From Orychophragmus violaceus (taxonomy: Eukaryota > Streptophyta > Magnoliopsida > Brassicales > Brassicaceae), in contig CM058235.1 in the NCBI GenBank assembly GCA_030180135.1, positions 16,826,720 through 16,890,719 of the forward strand: a DNA stretch of 64,000 nucleotides. The letters are read 5' to 3'. The translations under genes were made by a program, and so were the position numbers. The notes under the pieces are model-generated. The model saw only the letters and a program-made list of their open reading frames with translations, had not been told where the DNA came from and did not search any database. Position 1 is the stretch's first letter, and every line of letters begins with the position of its first letter. This document shows, in pieces, positions 11,507 to 21,341 of this stretch.

Positions 11507-13020
11507 CTAGGTTTTTCATCCGCGCTACGCGCGGATACGTATTCATAATTTTATTTATTATATTTTTATAAATTATTTTAAATTCAATATTAATAAATTT
11601 TATAATTTTATTATTATTTTTTCTATTTTACTGTTTATATTATAAAAGAAAATATTTTTATGTTGACAAATAAGAAAATTTCTTAGTAACAAAATAATTT
11701 ATTGGTATTAGTTTTTACTAAAAAACATGATATTTTTACAGATTTGGTTAAATTTTATTCTATTTGTTAAAATTTAATGATTAATTTACTAAAATGCATA
11801 AATTTGTAATGAGAATAGTAAGCCAAATAATTTATTTAAGTTGTAAATTTGAAATAGTGAAATATTAAAATATATAATTCTTTGAATATTATATTTAACT
11901 AATTTTAAAGTAAACACAAATATGTTTAATAAATTCCAAATATCTTCTGATCAATGAGAAGGGGCTCTAGTCCCATAAGTAAACTTACTTTTTAATGTTT
12001 CGTGCCTCCCAAAAGTGAATAACTCTAACCAAAACTTCTTACTTGTTAAAACCATTTTGAAGCTCGTATAAAAACAAAGAAGCAACTGGTCGGCTAGAAA
12101 AAGAATTGACATTGCTTTATCAAGTTATCTTTGCCTCTCAAGAAATATTTTTGATTTAGAAATTTGTTTAAGCTATTGAAATTTGAGCTGCTTATTTATA
12201 ATCAACAACTAAACTTTTAAAAAAGAAACTCCTAATTATAAGGAAGAAACTAATTTCCTTTTTATAATTGTTAAAAATTATGTTAATCAAGAAAAATGTA
12301 AATCATGTACGTAATACTTGAAAATTCTCAATTATGTTAATTAAGGAAAATGTAAATAATGTACGTAACATAACCAGCAAACAACAAACAGCAAACATGA
12401 AAGAAAAATGTAAATCAAGTAAAATTTAAATCATGCACTTATTTGACATTTTGTTCTTTTTATATTAATTTATGTATGTTTTTTATTTCAATTTCTATGT
12501 TAGTTTCATATTCATAAAATTTTGCTTATTTGACATTATGTTCTTTTTATGAAAATTTATGGATGTTTCTTATTTCCATTTCTATGTTAGTTTTATTATT
12601 TAGTAAATTTAAAATTTGTAAATTTTCTCAATTTTGAATTTCCATTTCTATGTTAGTTTCATATTTATAAAATTTTGCGTATTTGACATTATGTTCTTTT
12701 ATGATAATTTATGAATGTTTCTTATTTCCATTTCTATGTTAGTTTTACCATTTAGTAAATTTTCTCAATTTTGAATTTCCATTTCTATGTTAGATTTCTA
12801 TTTATAAAATTTTGCTTATCTGACATTATGTTCTTTTTATAACAATTTAAGGATGTTTCTTATTTTCATTTCTATTTTAGTTTTATTATTTAGTAAATTT
12901 AAAATTTGTAAATTTTTTCAATTTTGAATGATGAAGTGGACAAATCATATTGAGTTTTTTAAATCCTATGTGGACGCTCTCAGATGCCTATAGCTTCAAC
13001 TTTTATATTATATATGAAGA
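11507..13020 (-). mobile_element. Helitron-like non-autonomous element
   Basis: Read on the - strand, the 3' end has a GC-rich hairpin (ATCCGCGC-GTA-GCGCGGAT, plus coordinates 11518-11536), then a short spacer, then CTAG followed by host T. These are the diagnostic Helitron 3' features. The other end would start TCTTCATATATAATAT at 13020. The adjacent host base is not the expected A, so the 5' boundary is less sure. No Rep/helicase gene is present and the interior is very AT-rich. Flanks on both sides match the same tandem-repeat sequence (ATACTAG / TAGGAAGTAGTG), supporting insertion there. Confidence 0.6.
12440..12935. repeat. AT-rich minisatellite of ~140-150 bp units
   Basis: Three to four units repeat the order ATAAAATTTTGCTTATTTG, ACATTATGTTCTTTT, ATGTTTCTTATTTCCATTTC and TATGTTAGTTT. 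Starts near 12516, 12667 and 12806 give periods of about 151 and 139 bp. It lies inside the Helitron-like element. Confidence 0.75.
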
Positions 13021-13267
13021 CTGGTAGGAAGTAGTGTTAAAATAAGACTTTGGGAGGTTTTATTCCTTTGAGCTATTTCTATTTGATTTCCATATGTATA
13101 TAGATGAACAGATGTGCTGAGCATTTAAATATGCGTATGCAAATTAATATATAAAACGAGATTAGATTGCCCCTTTCTAGAGCGAAGCGATAGGTTTAGG
13201 TAAAACAAATATAAACATATTGATGATGTAAAGATATGTTACATCACTCCTATACATAACACGAATC

Positions 13268-13274
13268 TATATAA
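13268..13274 (+). promoter_or_regulatory. TATA box of the 13357 gene
   Basis: TATATAA lies 83 bp before the ATG. It is followed by a purine/CT-rich leader, a normal spacing for a plant promoter with a ~50-60-nt 5' UTR. Confidence 0.55.
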
Positions 13275-13356
13275 GAAGAAGGTTTCCCTCATTATATCTC
13301 ACCACAAAAATAAAAGATCTTGATCAAACTATATTTGAAATATTTCTATACTACAG

Positions 13357-13812
13357 ATGGCTCCACTTCTAGAGAGTGTTTACAATGTTTCTGGTAAGAG
13401 TGTACACTTAGACATTGGTCCTAAGTCGTTCGATATTGACAATGATGAGTCTCAAACAATCAATTGTCCTCTTACTACGGATGGGTACTCGAAGATTTAT
13501 AAAGCTCAAGAAGAGGATCAAGCATATCTGCTGAAGTATGCCCTTCCCAATATCAAGCTTAATGATCCTCTGGGGAAGACGAATGGCGTTCCTGATTCCG
13601 CAGTCCGTCTGGAAACTCTTAAAAGTTTTCGTATAAGCATGTTGCCAAATGAAATGCATATATCATGCGATGGTAGATTTTTAGGGATCTATCAGCCAGA
13701 TGGAAGTCCAATTTATTATTCATCCATTGTTGCAAGACACCTCCCGGCTGGAGGTATCAAAGTCACCAGAGGTGCGAATGCAGAAGAAGAGGATGAAGTT
13801 AAAGAAGCCTAA
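13357..13812 (+). CDS. Hypothetical 151-aa protein, probable host gene
   Basis: This is a single-exon frame with a good plant start context (CAGATGG). A TATA box lies 83 bp upstream and AATAAA-type signals 180-200 bp downstream (near 14000 and 14010). The protein begins MAPLLESVYNVSGKSVHLD and has alternating hydrophobic strands. It has no signal peptide or membrane segment, and it ends in an acidic tail (AEEEDEVKEA). I do not recognise the family and assign no function. It has no similarity to the surrounding transposons, an intact frame and normal promoter spacing, so it is the only candidate host gene in the window. Its Helitron-like neighbour ends 336 bp upstream and a Tat fragment starts 380 bp downstream. 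Confidence 0.6.
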   Translation: MAPLLESVYNVSGKSVHLDIGPKSFDIDNDESQTINCPLTTDGYSKIYKAQEEDQAYLLKYALPNIKLNDPLGKTNGVPDSAVRLETLKSFRISMLPNEMHISCDGRFLGIYQPDGSPIYYSSIVARHLPAGGIKVTRGANAEEEDEVKEA

Positions 13813-14188
13813 CACTGAGAACCAGCAAGACATGTCATTTGACTAAGTCTCCTTTTCGCTTTTATTTCAGTCTTTGCCAATAATATATATTGTGGATTTA
13901 TGCTCCTATCGTTTAGGGCACACCCACATTTCCTTTTTTTTTTTTCTGCTTTCTGCTTCCAAGTTTGTAGGAGTTGAGACTCCATATGTAAATTAAAAAT
14001 AAAACAATGAATAAAGGCATAATTTGTTTCCTTACTACATATAAATATATGTTCTTTTCTTATATATTGTTTTGACTGAGACAACATTTATGGTGTTGTC
14101 GCTTCTTTTTTGGTTCCATGAAACTGTTTTCTCTTATAAAAAAAGGCGATCAAACAATCAAATTAGTGTTTATGAGTCTATATCCTAC
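13813..14188 (+). other. 3' UTR and flank of the hypothetical gene
   Basis: AT-rich sequence follows the stop codon, with AATAAAA near 13998 and GAATAAAGG near 14009 as candidate polyadenylation signals. No further gene is visible up to the Tat fragment. Confidence 0.5.
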
Positions 14189-14388
14189 TGTGATTAATGC
14201 TTCAGGATTAAAAGTAAGAATTTAAGCTAATTCAGAGAAACCGCCAAAAAAAATTGATATAAACTATGAATGTTCTTTTAATTGGATTGTTGTGCAGTGT
14301 CTTTGAAATTATGCTAGTTCATTTTCAAATAGGATGTAAATAACACATATTTGTATTGTCATGCATGTAAGTCAAAAGCTTTTTCAAC
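14189..14388 (-). pseudogene. 200-bp Tat antisense-ORF tail fragment
   Basis: Nearly identical to 27917-28116; the second half also matches 31644-31740 and 35873-35967. On the - strand it ends a frame reading ELKKLLTYMHDNTNMCYLHPI, the same as the tail of the Tat antisense-ORF remnants. It sits alone beside the hypothetical gene, with no Tat LTR near it. Confidence 0.75.
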
Positions 14389-14651
14389 TACCCGTACTGG
14401 TTTATTGTTGGAACTAAGCCTACCTTTTAAGTTACCCATTATGCCAATTTATTAGCGTTTTATCACGTTAACAAGTTCATAGCAAAATCCCTCCTAGAAT
14501 CCTAAAGAAAATAACAAGTCCTTGAATGTGCATATATAACATCTTTTTATAAAGGGTAAGAACAATTTGAAAATGCATAGAAAAGGATTTCGAACACCAA
14601 ATTATATGAGCAACATGAATGGGGTTTTTCTTACAATATAAACAATGTAAA
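14389..14651. other. AT-rich intergenic DNA
   Basis: No gene, repeat or element end is seen between the Tat fragment and the copia LTR. Confidence 0.5.
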
Positions 14652-14816
14652 TGTTGGATAAGCTTGAAAAATAGCTTGAGATAGAAACTATCATAAGTTG
14701 ATCAAATATTTAAGAGTTATCTAAATGTTAGTTTTTTATTTATTAGGAAATATCTAAATAAGTAGTATTTCTTTATGGGATTAGAAAAAGTATAGGAGAC
14801 ACTACAAGAAAACAGG

Positions 14817-15370
14817 TCATTACCGATGGATTAAATCGACGGATTTCCGTCGGAAACGACGTATTCCGACGGATTTCCGACGAAAATAGTCCGTCATTTC
14901 TATTTCGTCGGTAAAAACTTTCCGTCGGTTTTTCGTCTATAAAAACCGACGGAATACCGACGTATATAATACTGACCGATCACCGACGGTTTATCGACGC
15001 ACATTTACCGACGGTTTTGTGACCGTAAACCGACGGTTTATTCTGACGGTTTACCGACTATAAACCGACGTACATACCGATGGTATTCCGACTCATAATA
15101 CCGACGGTATTCCGACGCATAATACCGACGGTATTCCGACGCATAATACCGACCGTATTCCGACGCATAATACCGACCGTATTTCGACGCATAATACCGA
15201 CGGTATTCCGACGCATAATACCGACGGTATTCGGACGCATAATACCGTCGGTATTCCGACGTATACCGACGGTATTCCGACGGAAGATTACCGACGGTAT
15301 TCCGACGGAAGATTACCGACGGCATTCCGAGGGCGTTTTATCGACGGTTTACCGACGGATAATTAATAAT
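14817..15370. repeat. Left subterminal CCGACGG array with 24-bp tandem repeat
   Basis: Dozens of CCGACGG and CGTCGG motifs fill the left end. From about 15075 to 15262 they form a regular 24-bp tandem array (unit GTATTCCGACGCATAATACC plus GACG) of about eight copies. In En/Spm, TNPA binds subterminal repeats to bring the two ends together, and these motifs are the natural candidates here. Repetitive reading frames in this stretch are products of the 24-bp period. Confidence 0.9.
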
Positions 15371-15498
15371 TTAAAAAAATATATATATTCGCAAAACTAA
15401 TAATTAAAAAAAAAAAATTATATTTAAATATTCAAAACAGGTTTAAAAAACTACATTCGTCCATAAAAAAAATTACATTCAACGGGAGCGAATCACTC

Positions 15499-17780
15499 TC
15501 ACGTCGCCCTCTTCCTCAACTTCTTTGTCGTCCCCTTCCCTCCGCTCTTGGTCGACGGTCCGACATTTGGAAGATTGGCTTGTTGTTGCATGAAGGTCTC
15601 AAACCGTTGGTTCATCTCTTCGAACTTCTTTGCGTTTGCTTCATCTTGTTCTACCATCCGGGCTTCCATCCGCAATTGACTAGCCTTCAATGCTTCGATC
15701 TCCGCATCCTTTTCCCTTAAGATCTGGGCATAGTCCTCTTCCGGACGAAAACGGGAATGCGGTGTCGACACTTTGTCCGCCAAGTTTCCCAAACCAAAAA
15801 CTCGTCCTCTTCTCTTCTCATTTTCCTATAAAGTAAATAATACGTTATGAATTTTAAGTTAGAGTTTAGGGTTTAACATATTTTAAATTTTAAATATTTT
15901 AAAATTTACCGCGAGGAAGACTTGGTTGATCTGCTCGTCAGGTATCTCTTCCGTTGAACCAATTCCTTCGGATTGGGTAACCACCTCATCCAAACGCCTC
16001 TTCGTCGACTCCACAATCCTCCGAGCAATTGGATCTTGGATTTGGCCCGTTTCCTTGTTCTTATGGCCATCCTCGATGAGCTCAATATGAGTCGGATCTC
16101 GCCCTCCTTTCTTTTGTTTCTGCAAAAAAGATATTGAACTTAAAATTTAAAAATAACTTAACATATTGAAAATGTTAAAAAAAAGACTGCTTACCAGGAT
16201 TATCTTCCTTGATGCGGTGCTTCTTGCTCCCGCATTATGAGTTGCGGGACCGGCACCATCCCTCTCACTTCTACGGTTCTGGGAGTTCGTCGTAGAGGTT
16301 GATGCGGTTGCAGGCTTACTCCAATGACGGATGAAGCCCTGCCAGGTGTCACCCTTTTTGTCAATACCCTTGGGAACTTCATTACGGCACCATTTATGTT
16401 TCCAAGTGTTGAGGACGTTTGAGTAATGCGTCGACGCCTTCTGGTGGAACTCCTCTTCCACCATAACCGTATACTTCCTATCCCAAGTATACTCTTGCTA
16501 TTCAAAACAAAAAAAAATAAATATTTGTTAGAATTAAAAACTTTAAAAATAAATTATATAAAATAATAATAAAATATATATATATACAACAAAATTAACG
16601 AGGAGGTATTACCGCGAACTGGCGGAACCAGTTATGTCTATCGGATAAAGGCATCTCCCTGTACGTCGGGTACCCGAACTTGAGCATGCTGTACATCATT
16701 CCCAAGATGCTCTTCGTGACCTTCGACTCGGTCAACGTAAACCTAGTAAGACAAGGAAAAACAAAGGGTTACAAAAATTGTATATACTAAAAAGTGTAAA
16801 TGAGAATCTAAAGTTATAAATTTCATACCAGAAAGTGCCCGGGTTGGTCTCGTAGAAAGGGTCGAGCCGTTTGAGCAGCTCTCGTCCCGGCTGATCGACT
16901 AATGCCGATATCTCATCGGCAATTGACGGTAAAACATAATGGGGCGCCTGAGACACGGAATGACTCCCACTAGCCTCCGGCATAGTCTCAGACGGTCCTG
17001 CCTGTGTCGGATCCGGTGTGGGTATCACCTGAGTCGACCGAGACCGTCGGGCTCTCGGTTGTTGTTGCTGGACCGGTTCCTGATGCACCTCATTTAGTGG
17101 ACTGTCGTTCATGAGGTGCATCTCAAACGCCAGAAAATCATCCCTGCATATCAATCAAAAAATTAGAATTCATAAAAACCGTGTATAATATCAACAAAAT
17201 AAACTTTTAAAACGTTTTAAAATTCACAATACATTTCAAAAAAAGTATTTAAGATTTAAAAACTAAAAAAAAACTTTTTAGAACTAAAAAAAAAATTAAA
17301 AACGTTTTAAAATCAACTGTAAAAATTTCTAAAACTTTAAAAAATCAAAATAAATTACAAACACGATTTTAAATTTTTATAAAAATTAGAAAACGTTTTA
17401 GAACTCATAAAAAATTTAGAAACGCTTAAAAAATCAACAATAAAATTTCCTAATCTGTTGTAAAATTGATAATAAATTACAAAAAAACGTTTCAAATTTT
17501 ATAAAAATCAAAAAACATTTTAGAACCCATAAGAATTTTAAAAACGTTTAAAAAACAAAAACAAATTCCAAAATTACACCAAAAAACAGTTTTCAAGATT
17601 TTGAAGAAACTTCAACAAGAAATTCACAATCAATCTAAGGCAAACAAGCCTAAATCCTAGTAACTATTGTTCTATCCATTAGTCAACACCTATACTACCG
17701 TTTTATCCAACACATGCAACCATTTCTACAAATCTAAACAAAATTATGCAAAATCAATCGGTTAAAAGGGTAACTTACAT
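15499..17780 (-). CDS. tnpA-like: TNPA-type CACTA protein (Transposase_24-like), six exons
   Basis: In En/Spm, TNPA binds subterminal repeats and is needed for transposition. GT-AG splicing gives exons 17780-17779, 17143-16829, 16742-16613, 16497-16195, 16119-15910 and 15825-15499, in frame throughout (428 aa). The first intron splits the start codon: AT is in exon 1 and G opens exon 2, giving MDDFLAFEMH. Exon 2 ends with a Gln/Pro-rich part and LLKRLDPFYE. Exon 4 holds EEFHQKA...KHKW, typical of the plant Transposase_24 family. The last exon has a coiled coil (ILREKDAEIEALKAS) and a basic tail (KKLRKRAT). A CCGACGG array lies just upstream (17930-18100). The intron model is by inspection. 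Confidence 0.85.
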
Positions 17781-17925
17781 GTTTGTGGTGTTGGTGGCGG
17801 TCGGATATGAGGAGAAACGGCGATAATCCGGCGGAATCGTAGAGAGAGGGTCTGATGTCGCGATTAGAGAGAGAGAGAAGTTACAGAGAAATGAGGAAGA
17901 AGAAGTTAGATCGGGAGAATATTAA

Positions 17926-18115
17926 TTGATTTTCGACGGAAATCCGTCGGAAATCATTTGTCGTCGGTTTTCCGTCGGTATTCTAGGTGGTTCAATTGTT
18001 TTCGTCAAAAATTGGCGGTTAACTCGAAAAATTTCGGGTTTAAGGCGCCAAATATTCCGAAGGATAACCGACGGTTATCTGAAAACCGACGGTTATCCGT
18101 CGGAAATTAAAAAAC
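17926..18115 (-). promoter_or_regulatory. CCGACGG array upstream of the TNPA gene
   Basis: Motifs GACGGAAATCCGTCGGAAATC, GTCGTCGG, TCCGTCGG, CCGACGG (twice) and CCGTCGG lie within 190 bp, just upstream of the non-coding first exon. They match the element's end motifs, so the TNPA-type protein may bind its own promoter. Confidence 0.6.
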
Positions 18116-18127
18116 TAATTAAACGAG

Positions 18128-18190
18128 GAAGGCTCTGTTCGAACCCGCAACCTCTAACAATGTTGTGTAACCGAACCAGTTGATCCATTG
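18128..18190 (-). other. tRNA-like module 1
   Basis: On the - strand TGGATCAACTGG (18187-18176, A-box-like) is followed 40 bp later by GGGTTCGAAC (18147-18138, B-box-like). Spacing and sequence are tRNA-like, but no good cloverleaf is seen. Confidence 0.6.
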
Positions 18191-18261
18191 AGTATTTGTT
18201 GTTTATGAATACATAGTCGTTCTATATATCTATAACCGTTTAAAAAACATAAAATTGGTCG

Positions 18262-18326
18262 AAGGCTCTGTTCGAACCCCCAACCTCGACCAATATATTG
18301 TGTACCCTTAACCAGTTGATCCAATT
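18262..18326 (-). other. tRNA-like module 2
   Basis: A-box-like TGGATCAACTGG at 18323-18312 and B-box-like GGGTTCGAAC at 18279-18270, start to start 44 bp. The adjoining sequence (GGTTAAGGGTACAC) resembles a D-loop. Confidence 0.6.
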
Positions 18327-18399
18327 AGTGTTAGTTGTTTATAATTACATGGTACTTCTATATATCTATAACCGTTTATGAAAAACATATAATTGGAGG

Positions 18400-18464
18400 A
18401 AGGTTCGGTTCGAACCCACGACCTCGACCAATATATAGAGAACCCTTAACCAGTTGATCGATTT
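18400..18464 (-). other. tRNA-like module 3
   Basis: A-box-like TCGATCAACTGG at 18461-18450 and a perfect B-box GGGTTCGAACC at 18417-18407, again 44 bp apart. Modules 1-3 form a tandem row of ~140-bp units. Confidence 0.6.
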
Positions 18465-18620
18465 AGTGTTAATTGTTTATAATTACATTGTAATTTTAGT
18501 TATTGTTCTGATATTGTTTTGATTATTAAAAAATAAATAAAAACATATCATATATTAAAAACTTAGTAGTTGCATAAATTAAACATTACATGAAAATAAA
18601 TAGCATATTTATAAAATTGT

Positions 18621-19167
18621 TCAGTCATTATTTGGGGAATCGTTCCCGAACCATTCTCCGATGTCAGTCTCCTCCCAAAGCTGAACCATGCGGTTCCAAT
18701 CCCCCTCCGACATCCATAACGGTCTTCCTTGTCCTCTAAACCATCGCAGTTTGGCCCGGCGCATTTTGGTCTGGAAAACACGCCTAGCCACCACGTGGAA
18801 TTCCACCCAAACCGCGAAGACTACTCGCGGATCAAAATTAAAATAAGCCTGCAATTTAATAAGTGAATAAATATTAATTGTAGAATTTGTAAAAATAAGA
18901 CAAAAAATATAAATTATATACCAGAAAATCTTCGAACCATAACTCCTTAACGTTTCTCGGGACATTGTAGTAAGCTAGGTAACCAGTTTCAAACCGAGCC
19001 TCTATTACGTCGCTAATAACGGCGGGAATTGCAGCATTGAAACCAAACCAAATGGTCCGGTTTCGGCGGTAAGGATCCAGCACAGGAAGATGATCTCGTC
19101 CCGGTTGAGATAATATCCCTGTAATTATCCAAGAACGTTCCGACGGGGTCAGAAAAACGTTATCCAT
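18621..19167 (-). CDS. TNPA-like mini-gene A, two exons, 157 aa
   Basis: Exon 1 (19167-18922, 246 nt) starts MDNVFLTPSERSW and carries HLPVLDP, IWFGFN, YLAYYNVP and WFEDFL. Exon 2 (18848-18621) carries EFHVVARRVFQTKMRRAKLRW and RGQGRPLWM, and ends GNDSPNND. The intron has GT-AG ends. The pattern (LDP, a following Trp-Phe, then EFH...A...K..W) mirrors exons 2-4 of the neighbouring TNPA gene, but the Gln/Pro linker, basic region and coiled-coil C-terminus are missing. It is intact. Function unknown; it could compete for binding sites or partner with TNPA. The mini-gene relation to TNPA is inferred from motif order. Confidence 0.75.
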
Positions 19168-19219
19168 TTTTTTTTTTGGAAAGAGAATCTTATATGAAAT
19201 GTTTGAAAAACCAAACACA

Positions 19220-19640
19220 ACTCCGTACATATTTATACAAAATATTGCGACAGTATTTTCGACGGAAATCCGTCGGAAATCGTTTTAATTACTGACTATA
19301 CACTTACCAAAGCGTTGCATGGGGAACAGAGGGCAGTTAATTTAGATTTTGACCGATTAATGCAGTAATCCGACGGAATTCCGACGGATAACCATCGGAA
19401 ATTTCCGACGGATTTACGAGGGAACAGGGTTTAGGGTTTCAATTGGTCCGTACATATTTATACAAAACATTTCGACATGATTTCCGACGGAAATTCGTCG
19501 GAAACGGTTTTAATTACTGACGAGACACTTAACCAAAGGGGTTAAATGCAGAAAACCGACGGTTAACAGACGAATAGCCGTCTGAAATTTCCGACGGAAT
19601 TCCGAGGGAACTGAGTTTAGGGTTTCAATTAGGTTTTAGG
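19220..19640 (-). promoter_or_regulatory. Duplicated promoter region of mini-gene A with CCGACGG motifs
   Basis: Two consecutive ~210-bp copies (about 19225-19430 and 19445-19640) each begin CCGTACATATTTATACAAAA, which contains a TATA-like element. Each continues with GACGGAAATCCGTCGGAAA or a close variant, ATTACTGAC and CCGACGG clusters. The copy nearest the gene places the TATA-like site about 60-70 bp before the start codon. Further CCGACGG motifs occur at 19945-20015. Confidence 0.6.
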
Positions 19641-20044
19641 GTTGGACATTTTATTTCTGGTAACACATTAGTTTACCATTAAGCTTGAAGTTTATAATTA
19701 CATGTCTCAAATTGAAGAATATTAGGAAAATCATAGTCAGATAGTGTTTGACATAAACTTCTTCTTAAACGGTAATGTACAATTCGAAATGTTTAGGTCC
19801 TACGTGTTTTTAATTTTTCAACCCGAACAAAAAATGTCAAAATAGATCAGATACTAAAGAATTATAATATATTCTAACATTACATTGACTAGTGACGTGT
19901 TTTGCGATTCTTCCTAATCATTGTTAAACCCTAAACCCTAAACCGTCGAAAATCCGTCAATAATTACCGACGGATTACCGTCTGAATATAATTACCGACG
20001 GATTTCCGTCGAAATTTAACTTAAAAAAAAATTTAATGCGGCGG

Positions 20045-20106
20045 GCTCTTTTCGAACCCGCCACCTAAACCAATTGTTCTCTCGCATTAGACCAGTTGAG
20101 CCAGTT
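20045..20106 (-). other. tRNA-like module 4
   Basis: A-box TGGCTCAACTGG (20103-20092) fits the consensus fully; the B-box-like GGGTTCGAAA is at 20059-20050, 44 bp away. This is the best A-box of the five modules. Confidence 0.65.
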
Positions 20107-20275
20107 TGTGTTAATCGTTTACTAAAACATGTTAATTGTATATGTAATTATGCTTTGGTTTTGATTTTTTTTTTTTTAAAACAAAACATAACATAGCTTA
20201 ATTACTTTAATTAAAAACATATTTTACAAACTGCATGAAATTTAAAACATTGCAAGAAATTAAAAACAACATAAT

Positions 20276-20830
20276 TTAAAATCTATTGTAGTTCGGGAAT
20301 TGGTTAGTAAACCAATCTCCGACGTCCGTCTCGCGCCATTGGCTCACCAGCAATCTCCAAGACCTTGCAGGAATCCACGGAGGTCTTCCTTCTCCTCTTT
20401 GCCAGACTAGCTTCAACCGCCGCATTTTTGTTTGGAAAACCCGCCTAGCAGTCCTGTGGAATTCCCGCCAGACGCGGAACAAATTGTCCGTAGAGCAGGT
20501 GAAGTATTCCTGTAATTAATTTTATAAATACTTTAATTATAATTACATTAATATATTAATTTATAAGAATAGGAAATTACTTACGAGAAAGTCACTGAAC
20601 CATGCTTCTTTGAAGGACGTCGGGAGTTGGTAGTACGTCAGATAGCCGCCAGACCAACGTGTCTGAATGATCTCACTGGTCACGGATATAATAACCGTGT
20701 TGTACCCGAACCAAATCCCCCGATGAGTCTGCCTGGTTGGGTCGAGATTAGGTAGATGACTCCAACCCGGCATTCCAAGTTGGCGTATTGCCGTTTCACG
20801 GGCTTCGGGAGAGAAATAAACGAAATCCAT
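20276..20830 (-). CDS. TNPA-like mini-gene B, two exons, 159 aa
   Basis: Exon 1 (20830-20585) is again exactly 246 nt and starts MDFVYFSPEARET, with HLPNLDP, IWFGYN, YLTYYQLP and WFSDFL. Exon 2 (20509-20276) carries EFHRTARRVFQTKMRRLKLVW and RGEGRPPWIPARSW, and ends FPNYNRF. It is a clear paralogue of mini-gene A with the same exon boundary. A TATA box (GTATATATAG, about 20885) and a CCGACGG array lie directly upstream. Both genes keep the same conserved residues while differing at many others, so they seem older than the element's last move and may be under selection. No catalytic motif is recognised. Confidence 0.78.
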
Positions 20831-20884
20831 TTGGTGAGTTGTTGTGTCTATGATTTGAATGAAAATCTCATGTTTTGGCCGTGT

Positions 20885-21090
20885 ATATATAGAAAACTTT
20901 TCGACGGTAAATCAGACGGAAATCCGTCGGAAATCGAGTTAATTCGGACATGACATTTACCGACTAAATGGCATTTACTCGAGAGATTTACTGCTGTCAT
21001 CCGACGGGATTTCGGACGATAAACCGACGGTAAACCGACGACAAACCGACGGTAAACCGACGGATAACCGACGACAAACCGACGATAATA
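20885..21090 (-). promoter_or_regulatory. Promoter and CCGACGG array of mini-gene B
   Basis: The TATA-like GTATATATAG is followed upstream by GACGGAAATCCGTCGGAAATC and, at 20999-21090, eight or more alternating CCGACGG, AACCGACGA and ACGTCGG motifs. Confidence 0.6.
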
Positions 21091-21121
21091 CGTCGGAAAT
21101 TAAGAAACATGTAACCGAGGA

Positions 21122-21184
21122 AGGCCCTGTTCGAACCCCCACCTCGAACCATGTATTTTGTACTCTTAACCAGTTGATCCATTT
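21122..21184 (-). other. tRNA-like module 5
   Basis: A-box-like TGGATCAACTGG at 21181-21170 and B-box GGGTTCGAAC at 21138-21129, 43 bp apart. It lies between the mini-gene B regulatory array and the transposase 3' end. Confidence 0.6.
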
Positions 21185-21341
21185 AGTATTACTTGTTTAA
21201 AATTACATACTAATTCTATATATCTATAATAGTCTAAAATTACATATATTTTGTACCCTCAAATAATATTATTGATGTTTAAAGCATAACACATTATATA
21301 TATTTAAGAACAATCATAAATATTAAATTCATAATACATTT

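Noticed and set aside
15075..15262. CRISPR-like regular repeats
   Set aside because: Units are directly adjacent with no unique spacers; the context is a plant transposon end.
15038..15400. Reading frames with repeated SEYRRYYA or RIIPTVF units
   Set aside because: Products of the 24-bp subterminal repeat of the CACTA element, open in several frames at once.
18128..21184. Functional tRNA genes
   Set aside because: A-box and B-box are tRNA-like, but no convincing acceptor or anticodon stem can be drawn by eye, so they are called tRNA-like modules only.
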